Both the position numbers and the translations under genes were made by a program. Of a stretch of 5,960 bases of DNA, positions 1 through 5,733 are shown one piece after another. Numbering within the stretch: position 1 is the first letter of the stretch; every line of letters begins with the position of its first letter. The DNA lies in NCBI GenBank assembly GCA_026985385.1, contig JALSQM010000001.1:1-5960 (forward strand), in the 5' to 3' direction. The notes under the pieces were generated by a model, which was not told the DNA's origin, searched no databases, and worked only from the letters and a program-made list of their open reading frames with translations. The stretch is from Acidilobaceae archaeon (GTDB taxonomy: Archaea; Thermoproteota; Thermoprotei_A; Sulfolobales; Acidilobaceae).

Positions 1-345
1 TATATCGCTCGGCTTCGCGTGGCTCTCAACAACGACGACGTCGAAGGCGCCACTCTTAATCATCATGTACGCCTGGGCCAGGCCCTGGAGGCCGTCGCCG
101 GCCACGGTGTAGGTCGGCCTGAGAACCGCCCCGAGGGGCTCGGGGGCGAACTCGTCGGCTATCGCTATCCCCTCCCAGTAGTCCTCCTGGCAGGACACGA
201 AGGCGTCAACGTCCTCCCTAGGGTTTATGCCGGCGTCCTCATAGGCCCTCTCAGCAGCCTCGAATACTAGCTCCCTGAAGGAGAGCTCCGGCACCTGGGG
301 GCGGAAGCCCGCCCAGCCGGCACCCACGATGGCTACCCTGCGCAT
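1..345 (-). CDS. Thiolase-like protein (acetyl-CoA acetyltransferase family), N-terminal part, cut by window edge
   Basis: The ATG at 345-343 opens 115 codons that run off the left edge. The protein begins MRRVAIVGAGWAGFRP, then LSFRELVFEAAERAYEDAGI (22-40 region), DVDAFVSC (45-52), and TYTVAGDGLQGLAQAYMMIK (78-97) followed by SGAFDVVVVESHAKPSDI. This is the N-terminal half of the archaeal thiolase/SCP2-type fold: opening beta strand, S-F-R-[ED]-L helix, and the 'SG-x-x-D-V-V' strand after the nucleophile helix. Canonical members condense or cleave acyl-CoA in the cytoplasm, and archaeal ones often stand beside HMG-CoA synthase and a DUF35 protein; no such partner is visible here. The segment that should read like V-E-A-A-C-A-S-G reads TVAGDGLQG, so the usual nucleophilic Cys is absent; the only Cys is C52. 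It may be a non-thiolytic paralog or act with a partner subunit. No clear Shine-Dalgarno precedes the ATG, which suggests a very short leader. Family assignment is fairly sure, exact activity is not. Confidence 0.85.
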   Translation of the reverse strand, partial: MRRVAIVGAGWAGFRPQVPELSFRELVFEAAERAYEDAGINPREDVDAFVSCQEDYWEGIAIADEFAPEPLGAVLRPTYTVAGDGLQGLAQAYMMIKSGAFDVVVVESHAKPSDI

Positions 346-375
346 TAGGGGGACCCACTACTCGTGGTCTACAGC

Positions 376-386
376 CACTATATTAG
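376..386 (-). promoter_or_regulatory. Putative TATA box for the thiolase-like gene
   Basis: Read on the minus strand this is CTAATATAGTG, an AT-rich patch in GC-rich surroundings. It is centred about 36 bp upstream of the thiolase ATG. Archaeal transcription usually starts about 26 bp after the TATA centre, which would leave a leader of roughly 10 nt, in keeping with the lack of a good Shine-Dalgarno. A second minus-strand candidate, CATATTA near 419-425, is farther away. Inference from sequence and spacing only. Confidence 0.45.
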
Positions 387-431
387 GGTGAGCCGCACGG
401 AAGTAATGAAGGCCCGCGTAATATGTGAACG

Positions 432-441
432 CATAAATATT
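432..441 (+). promoter_or_regulatory. Putative TATA box for the inositol phosphate synthase gene
   Basis: CATAAATATT is the strongest AT-rich TATA-like element in the 150-bp divergent spacer. A start about 26 bp downstream falls near 462, giving a leader of roughly 34 nt that would contain the Shine-Dalgarno at 482-489. The element lies inside a GTG-initiated upstream extension of the reading frame (from 364), which argues that this extension is not translated. Confidence 0.6.
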
Positions 442-481
442 CGAGGCCACAAGTATACTAGCAGAAAAAACAGCCCTCCTA

Positions 482-489
482 GGGGGTGG
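482..489 (+). promoter_or_regulatory. Ribosome binding site deciding the ATG-496 start
   Basis: GGGGGTGG ends 6 nt before the ATG at 496 and matches the G-rich, GGTG-containing archaeal Shine-Dalgarno. It supports the internal ATG over the GTG at 364. It lies in the right arm of an imperfect 12-bp palindrome, CCTCCTAGGGGG (475-486), with one T:G mismatch, so a small hairpin could partly mask it. Confidence 0.55.
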
Positions 490-495
490 CGCTCC

Positions 496-1617
496 ATGCC
501 CAGGATCAGGGTTGGCATTATAGGCGTCGGGAACTGCGCCTCAGCCCTCGTCCAGGGGGTCTACTACTACAAGGAGAGAGGCGACTGCGAGGGCCTGATA
601 CACTGCGACATAGGAGGCTACAAGGTGTGGGACATAGAGTTCGTCGCCGCTGTCGACATAGGCTCTAATAAGGTTGGGAAGGACCTCTCAGAGGCGATAT
701 TCGCGCCCCCGAACATAACGCCGAGGATAGCCGACGTGCCAAGGCTCGGGGTAACCGTTGTTAGGGGCCCAGTGCTCGACGGCGTGGCCCCGCACATGGT
801 TGAAGTCTTCAAGCCCGCTGAGGGGAGGGATCCCACGGTAGATGAGGTGGCTGATGCGCTCCGCGAGGCGGACGTGGTCGTAAACCTCCTACCCGTGGGG
901 AGCGAGAAGGCGACTAGGTTCTACGCTGAGGCCGCGCTCAGGGCCAGGGCGGCCTTCGTCAACGGGATACCAGTCTTCATAGCCAGCGACCCCAGCGGTG
1001 AGTGGCCCCGCCGCTACGCTGAGGCAGGCCTCCCACTGCTGGGCGACGACGTTAAGGGCCAGGTGGGAGCGACGATAACCCACAGGACGCTCGTGGCGCT
1101 CCTCAGGGATAGGGGCGTGAAGGTCGAGGGCACCTACCAGCTCAACATAGGGGGTAACACCGACTTCCTGAATATGCTGCTCGAGGAGAGGCTCGTGTCG
1201 AAGAGGATAAGCAAAACCAGGGCTGTGACGAGCCTACTCGACTACGGCAGAAAGCTGGAGGAGGGTGGGGGTGTACGGATAGGGCCCAGCGACTACGTCC
1301 CATTCCTCGGCAACACCAAGGTGGCCTACATGTACATAAAGGCCAGGAGCTTCGCCGGCTTCCCGCTCACGATAGACGTTAAGCTCACGGTAGACGATAA
1401 GAGCATGTGCGCGGCCGTGCTCTCAGACGTTGTGAGGGTAGCCAAGGTGGCCCTCGACAGGGGCGAGGCCGGCGCCATACCCGAGGCCAGCGCCTGGTAC
1501 TTCAAGCACCCACCAGTCCAGGCGAAGAGCGACGCCGAGGCAAGGCGCTGGCTAGAGGAGTGGCTAGCGGGTAGGAGGGTCTCCGAGGCCAAGCCACAGC
1601 CCGTCGCGGGCGAGTAA
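496..1617 (+). CDS. ino1: Myo-inositol-1-phosphate synthase
   Basis: Cytoplasmic NAD-dependent enzyme converting D-glucose 6-phosphate to 1L-myo-inositol 1-phosphate, the first step towards archaeal inositol phospholipids and, in many hyperthermophiles, di-myo-inositol phosphate. The 373-residue product is of archaeal size. A Rossmann start RVGIIGVGNCASALVQG (5-21) is followed by VAAVDIG (50-56), VVVNLLPVGSEKATRFYAE (127-145), the family signature DDVKGQVGAT (184-193), LNIGGNTDFLNM (216-227), SDYVPFLGNTKVAYMYIKA (265-283), and DKSMCAAVLSDVVRVAK (301-317), equivalent to the S-P-N-S-A-G-V region of the family. It ends with YFKHPP (335-340), like the F-x-K-S-P-P of the family. Lysines in DDVKGQ and GNTK are candidates for the catalytic cluster. 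The ATG at 496 is chosen because the nucleotide fold starts at once, a Shine-Dalgarno precedes it, and the 44-residue extension from GTG 364 is non-conserved in look and overlaps the promoter. No di-myo-inositol phosphate synthase gene is in view. It appears monocistronic. Confidence 0.95.
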   Translation: MPRIRVGIIGVGNCASALVQGVYYYKERGDCEGLIHCDIGGYKVWDIEFVAAVDIGSNKVGKDLSEAIFAPPNITPRIADVPRLGVTVVRGPVLDGVAPHMVEVFKPAEGRDPTVDEVADALREADVVVNLLPVGSEKATRFYAEAALRARAAFVNGIPVFIASDPSGEWPRRYAEAGLPLLGDDVKGQVGATITHRTLVALLRDRGVKVEGTYQLNIGGNTDFLNMLLEERLVSKRISKTRAVTSLLDYGRKLEEGGGVRIGPSDYVPFLGNTKVAYMYIKARSFAGFPLTIDVKLTVDDKSMCAAVLSDVVRVAKVALDRGEAGAIPEASAWYFKHPPVQAKSDAEARRWLEEWLAGRRVSEAKPQPVAGE

Positions 1618-1660
1618 GGCCCTCCCCTCCTCAAGCACCTCTTTCTACGCTGTAAACAGC

Positions 1661-1672
1661 CCCTCTAGAGGG
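1661..1672. repeat. Perfect 12-bp palindrome CCCTCTAGAGGG in the transporter promoter spacer
   Basis: The sequence equals its own reverse complement over 12 bp and has no loop, so it resembles a dimeric protein-binding site more than a hairpin. It lies 44 bp after the inositol synthase stop and about 20 bp upstream of the transporter TATA box. The flanking bases do not extend the symmetry. It could be an upstream operator or activator site, or chance in a GC-rich spacer. Confidence 0.4.
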
Positions 1673-1678
1673 TTCTCC

Positions 1679-1710
1679 CCTAGACACATTTTTAACCTAG
1701 ACACGTGTCT
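1679..1710. promoter_or_regulatory. Candidate operator: direct repeat CCTAGACAC plus palindrome AGACACGTGTCT
   Basis: CCTAGACAC occurs at 1679-1687 and again at 1696-1704, 17 bp apart, with the TATA box filling the gap between the copies. The second copy runs into the perfect 12-bp palindrome AGACACGTGTCT (1699-1710), so AGACAC half-sites appear twice on the plus strand and once inverted as GTGTCT. A repressor bound here would cover the TATA box and the expected transcription start. The PadR-family gene at the end of the same operon is the natural candidate ligand-sensing regulator. The assignment to PadR is inference; the repeats themselves are seen directly. Confidence 0.5.
1689..1696 (+). 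promoter_or_regulatory. Putative TATA box for the MMPL transporter-padR operon
   Basis: TTTTTAAC is the only strong AT-rich run in the 104-bp spacer. With its centre near 1692, initiation is expected around 1718, a few bases before the GTG start at 1722. The mRNA is therefore probably leaderless or nearly so, which agrees with the absence of a Shine-Dalgarno before that GTG. Confidence 0.6.
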
Positions 1711-1721
1711 GCAGCCGATAG

Positions 1722-4700
1722 GTGTCGGCGGGCTTGGGGGTCTCCGAGGCCCTGGTCAGGAACGCTTGGGCCGTGATCATAGTATGGGTCGTGGTGGCGG
1801 GCCTAGCGGCCCCTCTCGCGGCCAAGCTGAATAAGGTCATGGTGACTAGTGAGGAGTCCTTCCTACCCCCAAACGTTGAGAGTATCAGGGCCGAGAAGGC
1901 TCTAGGCGGCTCCAAGGCGGAGCCGGATGCCGTGATAGTTGTTGAGGGGGTCAAGGTAGGCCTCCCCCTCTATTGGAGGCTGAGGAGTGGCTGGGAGCGC
2001 ATAAACTGGAGTGGCGCGACGCACATAAGCTTCGTTGACGTCCTCAACACAGTATACTCCAAAGCCTACAACGCCAGCCTTAGCGGTGTCAACTCCACGG
2101 TGGCCGGGCTCAGGGGCTACGTGGTACTCTGGAACTCGACCCTCCAAGCAGTTGATGGCCTCGAGAAGCTCGAGCTCCTACTCAACGCGACCGCTAAGAG
2201 CATGGCGGGCATGGATAAGGCCTATAGGGGCTACATGAACGCGGCCAGGAGCCTCGAGAGTGCGAAGCCGGGCCTTGAGAGGCTGATAGACTTCGTAGCG
2301 CCCCTCTGCGGGGGGCTACCGAGACCCTATGCAGCGGTGATATTCGACGTCGTGAGGGCCGAGTACCTAATAGAGAACCTCACCAACGCCTACGAGAGGG
2401 GTTACATGACTGCCGACGACGTGGAGAGGGTGGTGGAGGCGTCGAACCTTTCGGAGGCGGGTATCCCCCCGCTCAAGCCGTCCCTCGTAGTGGAGGTGTT
2501 CAACCTGACAAAGCAGCACGGGGGCCCGGGGGCCTTCACTAACAGGCTGGCTGCCTGGGAGGCGTTCGTGATATTCAACTCAACCCTCCCCCCACAGGTG
2601 GCCCCCTACGCGGAGGCGCTCTACAACGAGACCGCCGTAGCGCTCTCGAGCCCCGGCTACCCGAGGCTCCTCGACCTAGCGGCTAGCATCGAGGGCCTCA
2701 AGAGGATGGCTGCAATACTTGCTAACGCCACCGAGGCAGCGGCCCCCCAGGCGTTGAGGGACTATGGGAGGCTGCTCGCGAGGCAGACTGGCAAGCCCAT
2801 AGTCGGATGGACACTCGAAGCGTTCGCCGACCTGGGCTGCAACGAGTCCATGGCGAGGCAGGCGCTGGCTATAGCGATGGAGAGGCAGCTCACATCAAAC
2901 GGTATGCCCCCACTCCCGGCCAGAGTGGTTGCATGGGGGGTCGCTTGGGGTAACCTCTCTAGGGAGGCCGTCGCGAGGGTCGCCGCAGAGGTTGTAGCAC
3001 TCTCAGCCGAGAAGGCTGGGGCGCCGCCCCTCATAGTGGAGGCGATAAACAGCTCCGACGCAGTGGCGATACTCCTAAAATACGACCCCCAGGCCCGGGG
3101 GGCTCTACTGGCTAACGCCACCCTAGCGCGGATGGCGGCTGCCGAGTTAATTGAGAGGCACCACGACGGCTTGAACGTGGAGCCCCGGCTTCTAGAGGCC
3201 CTGGCAGCAGGGGCCAAACCGGAGGAGCTGGCCCTGGAGATAGTAGAGTCCAAGGCGCCCCCCCAAGCCAGGCCCTTGGTAGAGGAGTTCAAGGCCCGGG
3301 GGATCCCTGGGAGCCTCGAGGGCCTCCTATCAATGGTTGAGCCCCTACTAGTCGAGGAGGTGGCCAAGCATGGGGTTCCCGAGTGGGAGGCCAGACTCCT
3401 GGTTGAGGAGTCGATTAAGGTGTTCAAGGGCAGGGAGACGATCGAAGCCGCGGCGGCGAGCCTAGCCTCTAAGGCGGTCGAGGAGGCGTGGTCCAGGGTG
3501 CTGAATGAGACCGAGGGATCCCTCATCTCGAGGGATAAGAGGGCGTTCCTCGTGATACTATTCAACACAACCTACAGGGGCGCGAAGACCATAGAGGGGG
3601 AGGTGAGGGACACCGTCACCAGGGCTGCCGGACGCAATGTTACAGTGCTAGCGACGGGCGGGGTCGTGACGGATAAGGAGATCAGGGATGCGGCCCTCAG
3701 AGACGTCGAGAGGAGCGATAGGGTTAGCATGCTTCTAGTCTTTATAATACTAGCTATAGTCCTTGAGAGCATAGTTGCAGTATTCCTACCCTTCACGGGC
3801 ATAGGGCTGGGTCTAGCCGTTGCCCTGGGCACCGCCTACCTGCTGGCAAGCAGGGACGTGATCACCGTTACCAACATATCGAGGTCGGTGATGTTCTCCA
3901 CAGGCCTGGGGCTCGGCATAGACTACGCCGCCTTCATCTCGAGGAGGTTCAGGGAGGAGATGGCTAGGCTGAACGACAAGAAAGAGGCCGCCGCGGCAGC
4001 CCTCAAGCTAAGCGCTAGACCCGTAGCCGCTGGGGCTACCACGGCTGCCATAGGCTTCGGGAGCCTAGCGCTCGCGTGGGACTTCCCGTTCCTCAAGAGT
4101 ATAGGAACCACCGTCCCCCTAGCGATAGCCTTCGTGGCAGCCGCCAGCCTAACATTCATACCAGCGCTCCTCTCGATAGTCGGCTCCTCAAGGCTGCTCT
4201 GGTGGCCCCTAGGACCAAAGGCGAGGAGGTCTGGGAGGGCCTCCTCGAGGCTGGGAGGCATAGTCTCACGCAGGAGTCTAGCGGCAGTGCTCGTGGCCCT
4301 GGTACTAGTGGCCCTGGCGCCGGCTGTCTATGTGCACGCGGGCTTCAAGGGCACCCACGATATAACGCTCATGCTACCCGAGCACACCGAGAGCCTCGAG
4401 GGCCTCAGGGCGATTAACACCCTCTTCGACCCCGGGGTCCTCTACCCAATCTACATAGTGCCCTCGAAGCCCCAGCTAATCAGTGACATAGCCGGCAACG
4501 TCTCGAAGCTCCCCTGCATAGCCAGGGTGACCACGGCCAACGCGAGCAATGGGGTGAAGTACCTGCTCGCCATACCATCAGTCAACCCCCTAACCTCCGC
4601 TGGCGTCGAGTGCGCCAGGCAGGTGAGGAGGGTCTCCCACAGCGTCGACCCCGGGAGCCTCGTGGGCGGCAGCCCTGCTGTGAGCCTAGACCTAGAGGAG

Positions 4701-5264
4701 CTCTTGAACGCCCGCTTCTACCATAGAGTCCTACCAGCGGCTGTAGGCCTCATGTTCCTCTCGATGCTGGTAGCCTACGGCGGAGTGGTTACAGCCCTAG
4801 CGGCGGTTGGGGTAGTCACCATAGCGGCCGAGTACTCTATAGGGGCCACCGTCTACTACTACCAGGCGCTGAAGGGGATGGGGGTGCCCTGGTTCCTGCC
4901 GATAGTGGTGTTCACCGCCATAATGGGTGTGGGTATGGACTACAACAGCTTCTCCATAAGCAGGGCCGCCGAGGAGTGCCTCAAGCGCTGCGAGCCAGCC
5001 TCGGTCGGGAGGGCCGTGTCTAGGGTTGCAGTCCTAGTCCTCGGCCTGGCAACGATAATGGCGGGTGCCTACGGGGGATTAACCCTCAGCTCGACCCCCC
5101 ACCTGAGGATGATGGGTGTATCCCTCCTCCTCGGAGTACTCTTCGCCGGGGTCCTAGCCAGCGTAGCTCTGACACCCCCACTCATAGCGCTACTCGGCAG
5201 GGCCGCCTGGTGGCCCTGGGGGCCTAGGGCCGAGCTCCACGGGGAGGTTGAGGGCGTTGAGTGA
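1722..5264 (+). CDS. Large MMPL/RND-superfamily membrane transporter with giant extracytoplasmic insert
   Basis: Predicted membrane exporter of 1180 residues built as a duplicated six-helix RND unit. Helix 1 spans 15-34. Porter domain 1 (about 35-666) begins SEESFLPPNVESIRAEKALGG and ends VLATGGVVTDKEIRDAALRD. Helices 2-6 lie at about 667-690, 692-709, 720-740, 767-787 and 793-820. The second half has helix 7 (852-872), porter domain 2 (873-1001, with THDITLMLPEHTE), and helices 8-12 between 1003 and 1157. Helices 4 and 10 carry the proton-relay signatures GLGIDYAAF (D734-Y735) and GVGMDYNSF (D1073-Y1074). Each half closes with a WWP-x-GP motif (827-832, 1163-1168). MMPL proteins move lipids or other hydrophobic compounds using the proton gradient; this substrate is unknown. 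Porter domain 1 is oversized: about 80-602 is an Ala/Leu/Glu-rich helical insert with no family I recognise. Twenty-one N-x-S/T sequons all lie outside. The start is GTG, probably leaderless. The gene overlaps the following padR, so the two are likely co-transcribed. Confidence 0.9.
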   Translation: MSAGLGVSEALVRNAWAVIIVWVVVAGLAAPLAAKLNKVMVTSEESFLPPNVESIRAEKALGGSKAEPDAVIVVEGVKVGLPLYWRLRSGWERINWSGATHISFVDVLNTVYSKAYNASLSGVNSTVAGLRGYVVLWNSTLQAVDGLEKLELLLNATAKSMAGMDKAYRGYMNAARSLESAKPGLERLIDFVAPLCGGLPRPYAAVIFDVVRAEYLIENLTNAYERGYMTADDVERVVEASNLSEAGIPPLKPSLVVEVFNLTKQHGGPGAFTNRLAAWEAFVIFNSTLPPQVAPYAEALYNETAVALSSPGYPRLLDLAASIEGLKRMAAILANATEAAAPQALRDYGRLLARQTGKPIVGWTLEAFADLGCNESMARQALAIAMERQLTSNGMPPLPARVVAWGVAWGNLSREAVARVAAEVVALSAEKAGAPPLIVEAINSSDAVAILLKYDPQARGALLANATLARMAAAELIERHHDGLNVEPRLLEALAAGAKPEELALEIVESKAPPQARPLVEEFKARGIPGSLEGLLSMVEPLLVEEVAKHGVPEWEARLLVEESIKVFKGRETIEAAAASLASKAVEEAWSRVLNETEGSLISRDKRAFLVILFNTTYRGAKTIEGEVRDTVTRAAGRNVTVLATGGVVTDKEIRDAALRDVERSDRVSMLLVFIILAIVLESIVAVFLPFTGIGLGLAVALGTAYLLASRDVITVTNISRSVMFSTGLGLGIDYAAFISRRFREEMARLNDKKEAAAAALKLSARPVAAGATTAAIGFGSLALAWDFPFLKSIGTTVPLAIAFVAAASLTFIPALLSIVGSSRLLWWPLGPKARRSGRASSRLGGIVSRRSLAAVLVALVLVALAPAVYVHAGFKGTHDITLMLPEHTESLEGLRAINTLFDPGVLYPIYIVPSKPQLISDIAGNVSKLPCIARVTTANASNGVKYLLAIPSVNPLTSAGVECARQVRRVSHSVDPGSLVGGSPAVSLDLEELLNARFYHRVLPAAVGLMFLSMLVAYGGVVTALAAVGVVTIAAEYSIGATVYYYQALKGMGVPWFLPIVVFTAIMGVGMDYNSFSISRAAEECLKRCEPASVGRAVSRVAVLVLGLATIMAGAYGGLTLSSTPHLRMMGVSLLLGVLFAGVLASVALTPPLIALLGRAAWWPWGPRAELHGEVEGVE
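5241..5247 (+). promoter_or_regulatory. Ribosome binding site for padR inside the transporter's last codons
   Basis: GGGGAGG ends 9 nt before TTG 5257 and directly abuts TTG 5248. The spacing favours 5257 as the padR start. Because the site lies within the transporter's coding end, translation of the regulator is probably coupled to termination at 5264. Confidence 0.55.
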
Positions 5265-5733
5265 GGGCTACGAGACCCTGAAGGTCCGCCTGAGGTTCAT
5301 GGTACTCACACTCCTAGCCGTTAAGCCCAGCCACGGGTACGAGCTGAGTAAGACCATAGACGAGTTGACTCTGGGAACAGTCAAGGCCAGCCCGGGGAGC
5401 CTATACCCCGTGCTACGCGAGCTAAGCGAGGAGGGCCTGATAGAGGAGGAGGTGATCGTGGAGGGCGGCAGGCTGAGGAAGGTCTACAGGCTCACAGAGA
5501 AGGGCTGGGAGGAACTGGCGAGGGTCATAGAGGTGGCCTACACGATAAGCACTAATGTCACGGAGCTCCTGAGCATAGCCAGGAGGAAGATCGAGGAGAG
5601 GGGCGTAAAGACGTGTGTCCCCATCGAGATACTCGAGAGGCTCGCGAGGCTCGAGGAGAGGATTAGGAGGCTGAGGGGCCTCCTGGAGGGGTCTAGCTGC
5701 CAGGGCCCGGAGGCGGGATCCTCCCCCTCCTAG
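5257..5733 (+). CDS. PadR-family winged-helix transcriptional regulator
   Basis: DNA-binding regulator of 158 residues, in the PadR range when the C-terminal helix is included. From TTG 5257: FMVLTLLAVKPSHGYELSK (14-32) holds the P-x-H-G-Y-E hallmark of helix 1-2; SPGSLYPVLRELSEEGLI (45-62) is the recognition helix signature; VIVEGGRLRKVYRLTEKGWEEL (67-88 region) is the beta wing with the Y-x-L-T-x-x-G motif. Residues 123-144 form an amphipathic, Arg/Glu-rich helix fitting the PadR C-terminal dimerisation coil. The tail is short and low in complexity. PadR proteins bind palindromes as dimers and usually repress efflux or stress genes until a small ligand binds. Overlap with the transporter gene points to control of that operon, probably through the repeats at 1679-1710 (inference). 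The start is uncertain: TTG 5248 adds three residues; ATG 5299 would cut into helix 1. Confidence 0.9.
   Translation: MSEGYETLKVRLRFMVLTLLAVKPSHGYELSKTIDELTLGTVKASPGSLYPVLRELSEEGLIEEEVIVEGGRLRKVYRLTEKGWEELARVIEVAYTISTNVTELLSIARRKIEERGVKTCVPIEILERLARLEERIRRLRGLLEGSSCQGPEAGSSPS

Noticed and set aside
19..270. Plus-strand frame of 83 codons opposite the thiolase-like gene
   Set aside because: The minus strand encodes a recognisable thiolase fold there, and the plus translation is featureless.
364..495. GTG-initiated 44-residue N-terminal extension of the inositol phosphate synthase
   Set aside because: It covers both divergent promoter elements, has no conserved look, and the Rossmann fold and Shine-Dalgarno point to the ATG at 496.
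1638..1646. Pyrimidine run CCTCTTTCT as a terminator for the inositol phosphate synthase gene
   Set aside because: Too few consecutive T residues for an archaeal oligo-T terminator, and no stable hairpin precedes it.
1618..1721. tRNA, small RNA or CRISPR repeat in the 104-bp spacer
   Set aside because: No cloverleaf, no repeated unit longer than 9 bp, and the symmetric elements fit protein-binding sites better than RNA stems.
2762..3568. Minus-strand open frame of 268 codons inside the transporter gene
   Set aside because: It is Ser/Ala/Arg-rich and low in complexity, the pattern expected from the antisense of a GC-rich Ala/Glu/Leu coding region; the plus frame has clear family motifs on both sides.
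3311..4406. Shared 15-nt string AGCCTCGAGGGCCTC near 3312 and near 4391
   Set aside because: Both encode Ser-Leu-Glu-Gly-Leu with the preferred codons; no longer repeat surrounds them, so codon bias explains it.
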